Assembly: GCF_040409955.1 (NCBI RefSeq)
Contig: NZ_CP123384.1
Coordinates: 1,738,501 to 1,802,500 of the forward strand
Direction: 5' to 3'
DNA length: 64,000 nucleotides
From: Salipiger sp. H15
GTDB lineage: Bacteria; Pseudomonadota; Alphaproteobacteria; Rhodobacterales; Rhodobacteraceae
The position numbers and the translations under genes were made by a program. The notes under the pieces were generated by a model. The model was not told where the DNA came from. It ran no database searches and saw only the letters and a program-made list of their open reading frames with translations. Of this stretch, positions 35,976 through 43,934 are shown in pieces. Within the stretch, counting starts at the first letter, position 1; each line of letters starts with the position of its first letter.

Positions 35976-36767
35976 ATGACCCGCATCGACGCCAAGTTCG
36001 CCGCTCTCAAGGCCGAGGGGAAGAAGGGATTCGTCGCCTACGTGATGGCCGGGGATCCCGACTATGACCGCTCGCTCGAGCTGGTGCGCGGCCTGCCGGG
36101 CGCGGGTGTCGACGTGATCGAGCTGGGCCTGCCTTTCACCGACCCGATGGCCGATGGCGAGACCATCCAGCTCGCCGGCCAGCGCGCGCTCGAGGCGGGC
36201 ATGACGCTGAACCGCACGCTGCAGATGGTGCGCGACTTCCGCACCGGCGATGACACCACGCCGATCGTGCTCATGGGCTACTACAACCCGATCTACAGCC
36301 ACGGCGTCGACGCCTTCCTCGTCGAGGCGCGCGAGGCCGGCATCGACGGGCTGATCATCGTCGACCTGCCGCCGGAAGAGGACGAGGAACTCTGCATCCC
36401 GGCGCAGAAGGCGGGCCTGAACTTCATCCGCCTCGCCACGCCGACCACCGACGCCAAGCGCCTGCCGAAGGTGCTGCAGAACACCTCGGGCTTCGTCTAC
36501 TACGTCTCGATCACCGGCATCACCGGCGCCGCCGCGGCGCAGGCGACCGACGTCGGCCCCGAGGTCGCGCGGATCAAGGCCGGCACCGACCTGCCGGTCA
36601 TCGTCGGCTTCGGCATCCGCACGCCCGAGGCCGCCGAGAGCATCGCCTCCGTCGCCGATGGCTGCGTCGTCGGCTCTGCCATCGTCGGCGCCATGGCCGA
36701 GGGCAAGCCGGTCTCCGAGGTGCTGGCCTTCGTGGAATCCCTCGCGGGGGGCGCCCACCGCGCCTGA
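35976..36767 (+). CDS. trpA: Tryptophan synthase alpha subunit
   Basis: A 263-residue TIM-barrel lyase that cleaves indole-3-glycerol phosphate. The catalytic Glu49 (DVIELGLPF) and Asp60 (DPMADG) are exactly where the E. coli residues are. YYNPIYSHG and the phosphate-binding GFGIRTPE follow. It stands alone; trpB is not in the window. AAGGGAAGG precedes the ATG at 35976. Confidence 0.97.
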   Translation: MTRIDAKFAALKAEGKKGFVAYVMAGDPDYDRSLELVRGLPGAGVDVIELGLPFTDPMADGETIQLAGQRALEAGMTLNRTLQMVRDFRTGDDTTPIVLMGYYNPIYSHGVDAFLVEAREAGIDGLIIVDLPPEEDEELCIPAQKAGLNFIRLATPTTDAKRLPKVLQNTSGFVYYVSITGITGAAAAQATDVGPEVARIKAGTDLPVIVGFGIRTPEAAESIASVADGCVVGSAIVGAMAEGKPVSEVLAFVESLAGGAHRA

Positions 36768-36791
36768 ACGCCGCCCGACCCCGATCCCGGG

Positions 36792-36823
36792 AAAGCCGCG
36801 CCGCCCGCCGAGCGCGGCTTTTT
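36792..36823 (+). terminator. Rho-independent terminator of trpA
   Basis: AAAGCCGCG (36792-36800) pairs with CGCGGCTTT (36813-36821), followed by TT and extended by one inner C-G pair. Confidence 0.85.
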
Positions 36824-36861
36824 CATGCCCGTCCCGTCAATCCGCCTCCGCCCGGCGCCCC

Positions 36862-36962
36862 CCCTTCTTCTCTTTCCAAATACCCCCGGGAGCGCGAGGG
36901 GCAGCGCCCCTCGCCTTGACCTTTGCCGCGCCTCCGGAGCGAGGGGCAGCGCCCCTCGCTCC
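36862..36962 (-). repeat. Intergenic composite repeat, copy 4, with doubled hairpin
   Basis: On the minus strand this reads: hairpin, spacer, hairpin, then GGGGGTATTTGGAAAGAGAA and a GAAGGG tail ending at 36862. The two 21-bp hairpins (36894-36914 and 36939-36959) are identical to each other and to the one at 5465-5485. The outer one extends to an 11-bp stem (36936-36962). It fills much of the trpA-ltnD gap. Confidence 0.7.
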
Positions 36963-37031
36963 ACCCCCTGGACAGGCGCGTTACCGCCACCACCTGCATT
37001 GACTCTGCCCGGCGCAACCTTCATCCTCATT

Positions 37032-37041
37032 TGGTATACCA
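37032..37041. promoter_or_regulatory. TGGTATACCA operator ahead of the tetronate operon
   Basis: A perfect 10-bp palindrome in the context CATTTGGTATACCATTTT, 18 bp before the ltnD start codon. The form fits GntR/FCD-family operators (TGGT-N2-ACCA). The identical palindrome occurs at 48307-48316 and 53425-53434. Confidence 0.7.
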
Positions 37042-37059
37042 TTTTGCGGGAGGAGCGCT

Positions 37060-37953
37060 TTGGCAGAGATCACGGTGATCGGGCTCGGCTCGATGGGCAT
37101 GGGCATGGCGCAGTCGCTGCTGCGCGCCGGCCATGTCGTGCACGGGCTGGATATTTCGACCGAGCGCATGGAGGCCTTCCGGGCCGAGGGCGGCGCCGCG
37201 GGCGGCCTTGCCGAGGCGCTGGGCGCCAGCGCGATCCTCGTCTGCGTGGTGCTGAACGCGGCGCAGACGCGCGAGGTGCTCTTCGGCGAGAGCGGCGCGG
37301 CGGCGCACCTGCCGGAGGGCGCGGCGATCATCTCCTGCGCCACCATCGCCCCGAGCCAGGCGCGCGAGTTTGCCGACATGGCCTCGTCGCAGGGTCTGCG
37401 CTACCTCGATGCGCCGATCTCCGGCGGGGCGGTCAAGGCGGCTCAGGGCCAGCTCTCGATCATGGCCTCGGGCACGCCCGAGGCCTTCGCGGCGGCGGCA
37501 CCGGCGCTCGACGCCATGGCCGCCACCGTGCACCGGCTCGGCGACGAAGCCGGGGCAGGGAGCGCGATGAAGGCGGTGAACCAGCTGCTCGCTGGCGTGC
37601 ACATCGCCGCCATGGGCGAGGCGATGGCGCTCGGCATCAGCCAGGGGCTCGACCCCGCGCGCATCGTCGAGGTGATCTCGGCCTCGGCAGGGACCAGCTG
37701 GATGTTCGAGAACCGCGGCCCGCACGTGGTCGACGGCGACTACACGCCGCGCTCGGCGGTCAACATCTGGCCCAAGGACCTCGGCATCGTCGGCGGCATC
37801 GCCGGTGAGGCGGAGCTGCCCGTGCCGATGACCGAGGCCGCGCTGGCGCAGTTCAAGTCCGCCGCCGAGGCGGGTGACGGGCTCATCGACGACGCGGCGG
37901 TGATCAAGGTCTACGCCCGCGCCGCGGGGCTGAAGCTGCCGGGAGACGCGTAA
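37060..37953 (+). CDS. ltnD: NAD-dependent L-threonate-type dehydrogenase (beta-hydroxyacid dehydrogenase family)
   Basis: A 297-residue enzyme of the 3-hydroxyisobutyrate dehydrogenase family. NAD binding is VIGLGSMGMGMAQSLL, the substrate motif is YLDAPISGGAVKA, and the catalytic Lys is in GAGSAMKAVNQLL. Within an ltnD-otnK-otnC-otnI operon the expected role is oxidation of threonate or a related tetronate at C2. The start is TTG at 37060, supported by GGGAGGAG five bases upstream. Its stop overlaps the otnK start (TAATG). Confidence 0.85.
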   Translation: MAEITVIGLGSMGMGMAQSLLRAGHVVHGLDISTERMEAFRAEGGAAGGLAEALGASAILVCVVLNAAQTREVLFGESGAAAHLPEGAAIISCATIAPSQAREFADMASSQGLRYLDAPISGGAVKAAQGQLSIMASGTPEAFAAAAPALDAMAATVHRLGDEAGAGSAMKAVNQLLAGVHIAAMGEAMALGISQGLDPARIVEVISASAGTSWMFENRGPHVVDGDYTPRSAVNIWPKDLGIVGGIAGEAELPVPMTEAALAQFKSAAEAGDGLIDDAAVIKVYARAAGLKLPGDA

Positions 37954-39179
37954 TGCTGCTGGGCTGTATCGGCGACGATTTCACCGGCTCGAGCGATCTC
38001 GGCAACACGCTGGTCAAGCAGGGCATGCGCACCGTTCAGTACGTCGGCGTGCCGAAGGGCGATGCCGCGCCCGAGGTCGAGGCCGGGGTGGTGGCGCTGA
38101 AATCGCGCTCCATTCCCGCCGCCGAGGCGGTCAGGCTCTCACTCGAGGCACTCGAGTGGCTGAAGGCGCAGGGCTGCGAGCAGTTCCTCTTCAAGTACTG
38201 CTCGACCTTCGATTCAACCGCCGAGGGCAACATCGGCCCGGTGGCCGAGGCGCTGGCCGATGCTCTGGGGACGCAAAGCGTGATCTTCTGCCCGGCCTTC
38301 CCGGCGACGGGGCGGACGATCTACCAGGGCCATCTCTTCGTGCAGGACCACCTGCTGTCGGAGAGCGGCATGGAGAACCACCCGCTGACCCCGATGACCG
38401 ACCCCGACCTGCGGCGCGTGCTCGCCGCGCAGGTCACGCGCGGCGTCGGCCACGTGCCCGCGAGCACCGTCTGGCAGGGGCCCGAGGCGATCCGCGCCCG
38501 GCTGGCGTCCGAGGCGGAGGCGGGCCGCGGCTTCGTCATCGCCGACGCGATCCGCGACGAGGACCTGCTGACCTGGGGCAAGGCGCTCAAGGGAACGAAG
38601 CTGCTCACCGGCGGCTCGGGCATCGCGCTCGGCCTGCCGGGCAACTTCACGCTGTCGGGCAAGGCGGGGGCATGGACCGGGCAGGGCGGGCAGGTGGTCG
38701 CGCTCTCGGGCTCCTGCTCGAACGCCACCCGCGCGCAGGTCGCCGCCCACGCGGGGCCGAAGCGCGAGGTCACCGCAGAGGAGGCGCTTTGCGGGCTCTC
38801 CGCCGAGACGCTCGCCGACTGGGCGCTGGGTCAGGACGGGCTGCCGCTGGTCTATTCCTCGGCCGAGCCCGCCACGGTGGCCGCCGCGCAGAAGGCCCAT
38901 GGCCGCGAGAAGGTCGCCGCGGCGCTCGAGGGGCTCTTTGCCAAGACCGCCGCGGCGCTGGCGGCCAAGGGCGTCAGGCGGATCATCAGCGCCGGGGGCG
39001 AGACCTCGGGCGCGGTGGTCGAGGCGCTGGCCCCCGAGGCGCTGGAGATCGGCCCCGAGATCGACCCCGGCGTGCCGGTGATGCGCGCGGGCGATATGGT
39101 GCTGGCGCTGAAATCCGGCAATTTCGGCGCGGTGGACTTCTTTGCCAAGGCGGCGCGGGTCATGGAGCAGGGCGCATGA
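37953..39179 (+). CDS. otnK: 3-oxo-tetronate kinase (DUF1537 four-carbon acid sugar kinase)
   Basis: A 408-residue DUF1537 kinase; it should phosphorylate 3-oxo-tetronate at C4. The N-terminal domain opens with the family motif GCIGDDFTGSSDLGNTL. The C-terminal nucleotide-binding domain has VVALSGSCSNATRAQ and RRIISAGGETSGAVVEAL. The assignment follows the published DUF1537 work on acid-sugar catabolism and the adjacent otnC and otnI. The start overlaps the ltnD stop by one base and the end overlaps otnC by ATGA. Confidence 0.92.
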   Translation: MLLGCIGDDFTGSSDLGNTLVKQGMRTVQYVGVPKGDAAPEVEAGVVALKSRSIPAAEAVRLSLEALEWLKAQGCEQFLFKYCSTFDSTAEGNIGPVAEALADALGTQSVIFCPAFPATGRTIYQGHLFVQDHLLSESGMENHPLTPMTDPDLRRVLAAQVTRGVGHVPASTVWQGPEAIRARLASEAEAGRGFVIADAIRDEDLLTWGKALKGTKLLTGGSGIALGLPGNFTLSGKAGAWTGQGGQVVALSGSCSNATRAQVAAHAGPKREVTAEEALCGLSAETLADWALGQDGLPLVYSSAEPATVAAAQKAHGREKVAAALEGLFAKTAAALAAKGVRRIISAGGETSGAVVEALAPEALEIGPEIDPGVPVMRAGDMVLALKSGNFGAVDFFAKAARVMEQGA

Positions 39180-39820
39180 ACGAGACGAGGCTGCGCGAGC
39201 AGATCTGCGAGATGGCCGCCTCGATGTTCGCGCGCGGCCTCACGGGCGGCGCCTCGGGCAATATCTCGGCGCGCACCGAGGATGGCGGGCTGCTCGTCTC
39301 GCCCACCGGCTCGAGCTTCGGCAGCCTCGATCCGGGGCGGCTGTCGCGCTTCGACGCGAAGGGCGTGCTGGTCTCCGGCGATGCCCCGACCAAGGAGATG
39401 CCGCTGCACAGCGCCTTCTACGAGACGCGCGGCAAGACCGGGGCGGTGGTGCACCTGCATTCGACCCATGCCGTGGCATGGTCGATGATGCCCGACATCG
39501 ACCCCGAGAACCTCCTGCCGCCACTCACCGCCTATGCGGTCATGCGGCTCGGCAAGGTGCGGCTCTTGCCGTTCTTCGTGCCGGGTGACCCGGCCATGGG
39601 CGACGCGGTGCGCGGGCTCGCGGGCCGGCGCTCGGCGGTGGTGCTCGCCAACCACGGGCCCGTGGTGGCGGGCAAGGATCTCGAGGCAGCGGTCTACGCC
39701 ATGGAAGAGCTCGAGGAGACCGCAAAGCTCGCGCTGCTGCTGCACGGCCGCCAGCCGCGGATGCTCACCTCCGGGCAGGTGAAGAAGGTGGTCGACAAGT
39801 TTGACGTGGACTGGGACTGA
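39176..39820 (+). CDS. otnC: 3-oxo-tetronate 4-phosphate decarboxylase (class II aldolase/adducin family)
   Basis: A 214-residue zinc-dependent aldolase-fold enzyme that decarboxylates 3-oxo-tetronate 4-phosphate to dihydroxyacetone phosphate. GLTGGASGNISAR is the phosphate-binding N-terminal motif. Metal ligands are the pair in VVHLHSTHAV and the later His in LANHGPVV. The catalytic Glu is probably in TKEMPLHSAFY. It begins within the last codons of otnK (ATGA overlap), so translation is coupled. Confidence 0.9.
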   Translation: MNETRLREQICEMAASMFARGLTGGASGNISARTEDGGLLVSPTGSSFGSLDPGRLSRFDAKGVLVSGDAPTKEMPLHSAFYETRGKTGAVVHLHSTHAVAWSMMPDIDPENLLPPLTAYAVMRLGKVRLLPFFVPGDPAMGDAVRGLAGRRSAVVLANHGPVVAGKDLEAAVYAMEELEETAKLALLLHGRQPRMLTSGQVKKVVDKFDVDWD

Positions 39821-39823
39821 GAC

Positions 39824-40603
39824 ATGAAGTTTTCCGCCAATATCGGCTTTCTCTACACCGAGCTGCCGCTGCCCGAGCGCATCCGCGCGGCGAAACGCGA
39901 CGGGTTCGACGCGGTGGAGTGCCACTTCCCCTATGACGTGCCCGCCGCCGAGATGAAGGCGGCGCTGGAGGAGACCGGCTTTGCCATGCTCGGGCTCAAC
40001 ACCATTCCGGGCAACCCCGCGGCGGGCGACTTCGGCCTTGCCGCCCTGCCGGACCGGCGCGAGGACGCGGCCGCGGCGGTGCGGCAGGCGGTGGCCTATG
40101 GCGCGGCGATCGGCGCGCTGAACGTGCACGTGATGGCGGGCCGCACCGATGGCGGCGCGGCGGCCGAGGCGGCCTACCGCGAGACGCTGATGCTCGCCTG
40201 CGACCTCGCAGCGGCGGCGGGCATGGGCGTGCTGATCGAGCCGATCAACCACCGCGACGTGGCGGGCTATCACCTCAGCCGCGTCGAACATGCCGCCGAG
40301 ATCGTCGCGGCGCTTGGCCGGGACAACCTGCGCATCATGTTCGACTGCTACCACACGCAGATCATGCAGGGCGACCTGACCAAACGCTTCGCCGTGCACC
40401 TGCCGATGATCGGCCACGTGCAGATCGCCGCCGTGCCCGATCGCGGCGAGCCCGATGGCGGCGAGATCTGCTTCGAACGCCTGCTGGCCTCCTTCGCGGA
40501 CGCCGGCTGGGAGGCGCCGGTGGGCGCGGAATACAAGCCGCGCGGCGGGGACACGAAGGCCGGCCTCGGCTGGCTGGCCCCCCTGCGCGCGGCGCTGGCT
40601 TGA
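39824..40603 (+). CDS. otnI: 2-oxo-tetronate isomerase (hydroxypyruvate isomerase family)
   Basis: A 259-residue TIM-barrel isomerase of the Hyi/OtnI family that interconverts 2-oxo- and 3-oxo-tetronate, feeding otnK. MKFSANIGFLYTELPLPERI is the typical start. Metal-binding Glu and His residues are in LIEPINHRDVAGY, FDCYHTQIM and GHVQIAAVPDRGEP. It starts three bases after the otnC stop. Together the four genes make a complete L-threonate route: oxidation, isomerisation, phosphorylation, decarboxylation. Confidence 0.9.
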   Translation: MKFSANIGFLYTELPLPERIRAAKRDGFDAVECHFPYDVPAAEMKAALEETGFAMLGLNTIPGNPAAGDFGLAALPDRREDAAAAVRQAVAYGAAIGALNVHVMAGRTDGGAAAEAAYRETLMLACDLAAAAGMGVLIEPINHRDVAGYHLSRVEHAAEIVAALGRDNLRIMFDCYHTQIMQGDLTKRFAVHLPMIGHVQIAAVPDRGEPDGGEICFERLLASFADAGWEAPVGAEYKPRGGDTKAGLGWLAPLRAALA

Positions 40604-40622
40604 ACCGAGAAGGATTGAACGG

Positions 40623-41558
40623 ATGACGGACGTACTGGCAGTCGGCAAGCCCGACCAGATGAGCCGCGAGGCGCTGGCCGGGCTGGGCTGGACCCACGTG
40701 GAAAGCCTCGATGCCGCGCAGGCGCTGGACGAGGAAGCGCGCAAGGGCGTGAAGGCCATCGCCTTCTACGGTCACAGCCCCTTTGCCGCCGCGCAGATGG
40801 AGGCCTTTCCGAACCTCGGCCTCATCGCCAACTTCGGCGTGGGCTATGACGCGATCAACGTCGGCGACGCCTCGGCGCGGGGCATCAAGGTGACCAACAC
40901 GCCCGACGTGCTGAACGACGACGTGGCCGACCTCGCCGTCGCCATGCTGCTCGACTATTGCCGCGACATGCGCCGGGCCGAGGCGCGGGTGCGTTCGGGC
41001 GCCTGGGGCAAGGAGGGGTCGCACCCGCTGCAGCGCAAGATGAGCGGGCAGAAGGCGGGCATCCTCGGCATGGGCCGGATCGGGCGCGAGATCGCCGACC
41101 GCCTCGCCGCCTTCAAGATGGAGATGCACTACCACGCGCGCTCCGAGAAGGAGACGCCGGGCTGGACCTTCCACGCCGATCCCGTGTCGCTGGCGCGCGA
41201 GGTCGATTTCCTCGTCGTGGCGCTGGTCGGCGGCCCGGCCACCGCGGGCTACGTCACGAAGGAGGTGCTCGAGGCGCTGGGACCGGATGGCGTGCTGATC
41301 AACATCTCGCGCGGCACCACGGTCGACGAGGAGGCGCTGATCGAGGCGCTGCAGGCCGGCACCATCCAGGGCGCCGGGCTCGACGTGTTCCTCAACGAGC
41401 CGAACCCCGACGCGCGCTTCCTGGCGCTCGAGAACGCCGTGCTGCAGCCGCACCAGGCCTCGGCCACGAAGGAGACGCGTTCGGCCATGGGCCAGCTCCA
41501 GCGCGACAACATCGCCGCCTTCATCGCGGGCAGGGACCTGCTGACGCCGGTGAACTGA
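40623..41558 (+). CDS. D-2-hydroxyacid dehydrogenase
   Basis: A 311-residue NAD(P)-dependent dehydrogenase. The Rossmann motif is GILGMGRIGREIADRL, the catalytic Arg is in INISRGTTVDE, the catalytic Glu is in VFLNEPNPD, and the His is in LQPHQASATKE. It belongs to the glyoxylate/hydroxypyruvate reductase-like branch. It ends the tetronate operon, 19 bp after otnI, and may reduce or oxidise a 2-oxo/2-hydroxy acid branching from the pathway; the substrate is inferred only. Confidence 0.88.
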   Translation: MTDVLAVGKPDQMSREALAGLGWTHVESLDAAQALDEEARKGVKAIAFYGHSPFAAAQMEAFPNLGLIANFGVGYDAINVGDASARGIKVTNTPDVLNDDVADLAVAMLLDYCRDMRRAEARVRSGAWGKEGSHPLQRKMSGQKAGILGMGRIGREIADRLAAFKMEMHYHARSEKETPGWTFHADPVSLAREVDFLVVALVGGPATAGYVTKEVLEALGPDGVLINISRGTTVDEEALIEALQAGTIQGAGLDVFLNEPNPDARFLALENAVLQPHQASATKETRSAMGQLQRDNIAAFIAGRDLLTPVN

Positions 41559-41562
41559 AGCA

Positions 41563-41605
41563 CAACGTCCTTCGAAGGACGTTGCAAATCTCTTCGAAGA
41601 GATTT
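41563..41605 (+). repeat. Paired TTCGAA-centred hairpins after the hydroxyacid dehydrogenase gene
   Basis: Two perfect palindromes, 41563-41584 (22 bp) and 41586-41605 (20 bp), both centred on TTCGAA, start four bases after the stop codon. They repeat the architecture at 27724-27767, but the stem sequences differ with full pairing kept. Confidence 0.85.
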
Positions 41606-41631
41606 GGCCCCTGCCTTGGCGGGGGCCTTTT
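41606..41631 (+). terminator. Rho-independent terminator of the tetronate operon
   Basis: GGCCCC (41606-41611) pairs with GGGGCC (41622-41627), with further pairing inside, followed by TTTT. It is the third hairpin after the stop codon and ends just before the convergent MFS gene. Confidence 0.8.
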
Positions 41632-41634
41632 CGT

Positions 41635-42918
41635 TCAGGCCGGGCGCGACCCGTTGGTGTCCGCCCCGGCAAAGCCCGCGTCGAGCGGCCGCCAGGCCCA
41701 GGCGGTCAGCACGACCACCCCGGCGGCGGCGACCACGAAGGGCATTTGAAGTGCCAGCGCGCGCGGCATCACCTCCTCGGCAAACCGGATCACCAGCCCC
41801 GACAGCAGCAGCCCGAGCGGCATCATCCCCCAGGCGAAGAGCCGGTAGGTGGCATTGACCCGCCCGAGGATCGCGTCGGGCACGTGGCGCTGGCGGTAGG
41901 AGACCGAGACGGTGTTCCACACCAGCCCGCAGAACTCGAAGACCGCCAGCACCGCCGCCAGCGCCCAGCCGTTCGGCGCCAGCGGCAGCGCGGCGAAGGC
42001 CAGCGCCGAGGCCAGCGTCATCCACTGCGCCGAGGGCCCGTTGCCCAGCCTGCGCACGATGCGCTCGGCGCAGAACCCGCCCAGCACGCCGCCCACCGCC
42101 CCCGCGGCGAGGATCAGCCCGTAGCCCGAGGCGCCGAGGCCGAGGTTTTCCTGCACGTGCAGCACCAGCGCGATCACCACCATCTGGTGCAGGAGGTTCC
42201 AGACCCCGGTGATCACCGCCAAGAGGCGCAAGAGCGCCGAGCCGCGCAGGAAGGCGAGCCCGTCGCCGAGTTCCCTCTTCCAGTCGCGGGCGGCGTCGCG
42301 GCGCGGGGTGAAGCGGCCCTGCAGCGTGCGCATCAGCAGCACCGCGCCGAGGAAGGCGAGGGCGTTGAGCGCGAAGGGCAGCCAGACCACCGAGGCGATG
42401 AGGAAGGCTCCCACCGCCGGGCCCAGAAGCGCGTTGCCGACCATCTCGACGCTCCAGAGCCGGCCGTTGGCGCGCTCGAGCTCCGCGTGCGGCACGATGG
42501 CGGGCAGCATGGTCTGCGCGGCGCTGTCGCGGAACACCTCGGCCGTACCGACGAGCAGCGCGCAGCCGAGCAGGGCAGTGAAGAGCCCCGGGCTCGCCGT
42601 GCCCGTGTCCGGCGCAGGGGCCAGCGGCAGGGCCAGCCAGATCACCAGCGCCGCCAGCGCGAAGGCACAGGCGCGCACCACGTCCATGGCGACGATCAGG
42701 CGGCGGCGGTCCATGCGGTCGGTGACCACCCCGGCGGGCAGGGCGAACAGGAACCACGGCAGGCGCAGGGTGATCGGCATCAGCGTGACCAGCAGCGGAT
42801 CGCGGGTCAGCAGCGTGGCGAGCCAGGCCCAGACCACCACGGCGACGCCATCGGCAAGGTTGGTCATGCCGCTGGCGAGGATGAAGCGCCGGAGGGGGTG
42901 GGAGGCGGAAAGGGTCAC
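41635..42918 (-). CDS. MFS transporter (enterobactin-exporter-like, MFS_3)
   Basis: A 427-residue membrane protein with twelve predicted helices. Its features fit the MFS_3/EntS-like exporters: the loop 2-3 motif GVVTDRMDRRRLIVAMD and GGVLGGFCAERIVRRLG between helices 8 and 9. Substrates range from siderophores to sugars and drugs; none is indicated here. It lies 110 bp downstream of the sugar kinase gene on the same strand and may belong to its transcript. Confidence 0.83.
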   Translation of the reverse strand: MTLSASHPLRRFILASGMTNLADGVAVVVWAWLATLLTRDPLLVTLMPITLRLPWFLFALPAGVVTDRMDRRRLIVAMDVVRACAFALAALVIWLALPLAPAPDTGTASPGLFTALLGCALLVGTAEVFRDSAAQTMLPAIVPHAELERANGRLWSVEMVGNALLGPAVGAFLIASVVWLPFALNALAFLGAVLLMRTLQGRFTPRRDAARDWKRELGDGLAFLRGSALLRLLAVITGVWNLLHQMVVIALVLHVQENLGLGASGYGLILAAGAVGGVLGGFCAERIVRRLGNGPSAQWMTLASALAFAALPLAPNGWALAAVLAVFEFCGLVWNTVSVSYRQRHVPDAILGRVNATYRLFAWGMMPLGLLLSGLVIRFAEEVMPRALALQMPFVVAAAGVVVLTAWAWRPLDAGFAGADTNGSRPA

Positions 42919-43028
42919 GCGGGCTCCTTTGGGAAATTCAACCGTGTCGCAACGACCCTAAGTCCCCATGCCCGCATGAGGTCAAACGAAACCCGCCGCC
43001 CTTCCGCAGCGGCATTCCGCACCGGGGC

Positions 43029-43934
43029 TCACTCGAAGATCGAGGGCACCAGCGCGCCGCGCGCCTGGATCACCTTGGCGGCAAGGCGCATGGCCTCGGC
43101 CGCGGCCTCCTGCGGGGCCTTGCCGCGCGCCAGACCCGCCAGCAGCCCGGCGGCAAAGCTGTCGCCCGCGGCGGTGGTGTCGACCACGTTGGCCACGGTC
43201 TCGGCGGCGATCTCGTGCAGCCCGGCCTCGCGCTGCCACAGGTGCAGCGCCGCGCCGCCCTGCTTGACCGCCACCATGTCGGCGCCGCCGTTGCGGTAGC
43301 GCTCGATGGTCTCGAAGGGCGAGGCGTCGCCGAAGAGCTCCTCCTCCTCGTCGAAGCTCGGCAGCACGATGTCGGCGGTGCGCGCGCCCATGGTCAGCCC
43401 GGCGCGCATGGCGTCGGCGCTTTCCCACAGCCGCGGCCGCAGGTTGGTGTCGAAGGAGACGATCGCCCCCTTGGCGCGCGCCTTGGCCAGCGCGCCACAG
43501 AAGGCCTCGCGCTGCTTCGGCGGCAGGATGGCAAGGGTGATGCCCGAGAAATGGATCATCTCGCGGCCCTTGAGGATGCCGTCGAGCCAGCCGAGGTCGT
43601 CGGCCATCAGCTTCGCCGCCGACTGGCCGCGCCAGTAGGAGAAGCTGCGCTCGCCGTTCTCGAGCGAGATCATGTAGAGCCCGACGGTGCGGTCGGGGAT
43701 TCGGCGGATGGTCGAGACGTCGAGCCCCTCGCCCGAGATGAACCCGACCATCTCGCTGCTGACCGCATCCTCGCCCACGCAGGTGCCGTAGCTCACCATC
43801 CACTCCGCGGGGAGCAGGCGGCGGGCGTACCATGCGGTGTTGAACGTGTCGCCGGCAAAGCCGCGCCGGTAGAGGCCGTCTCCGGCCTGCGACAGTTCCA
43901 CCATGCATTCTCCGAGGGCGAGGAAGGCGGTCAC
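43029..43934 (-). CDS. kdgK: PfkB-family 2-keto-3-deoxy-sugar-acid kinase (KDG kinase-like)
   Basis: A 301-residue ribokinase-fold kinase. FAGDTFNTAWYARRLL is the sugar-binding N-terminal motif. The anion-hole and catalytic Asp are in VDTTAAGDSFAAGLLAGLA. VSFDTNLRPRLW is the typical KDG-kinase segment. It probably phosphorylates 2-keto-3-deoxygluconate or a C5 analogue. The GTG at 43934 overlaps the FAH stop (GTGA), giving translational coupling; an ATG at 43904 would cut off the N-terminal strand. Confidence 0.85.
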   Translation of the reverse strand: MTAFLALGECMVELSQAGDGLYRRGFAGDTFNTAWYARRLLPAEWMVSYGTCVGEDAVSSEMVGFISGEGLDVSTIRRIPDRTVGLYMISLENGERSFSYWRGQSAAKLMADDLGWLDGILKGREMIHFSGITLAILPPKQREAFCGALAKARAKGAIVSFDTNLRPRLWESADAMRAGLTMGARTADIVLPSFDEEEELFGDASPFETIERYRNGGADMVAVKQGGAALHLWQREAGLHEIAAETVANVVDTTAAGDSFAAGLLAGLARGKAPQEAAAEAMRLAAKVIQARGALVPSIFE

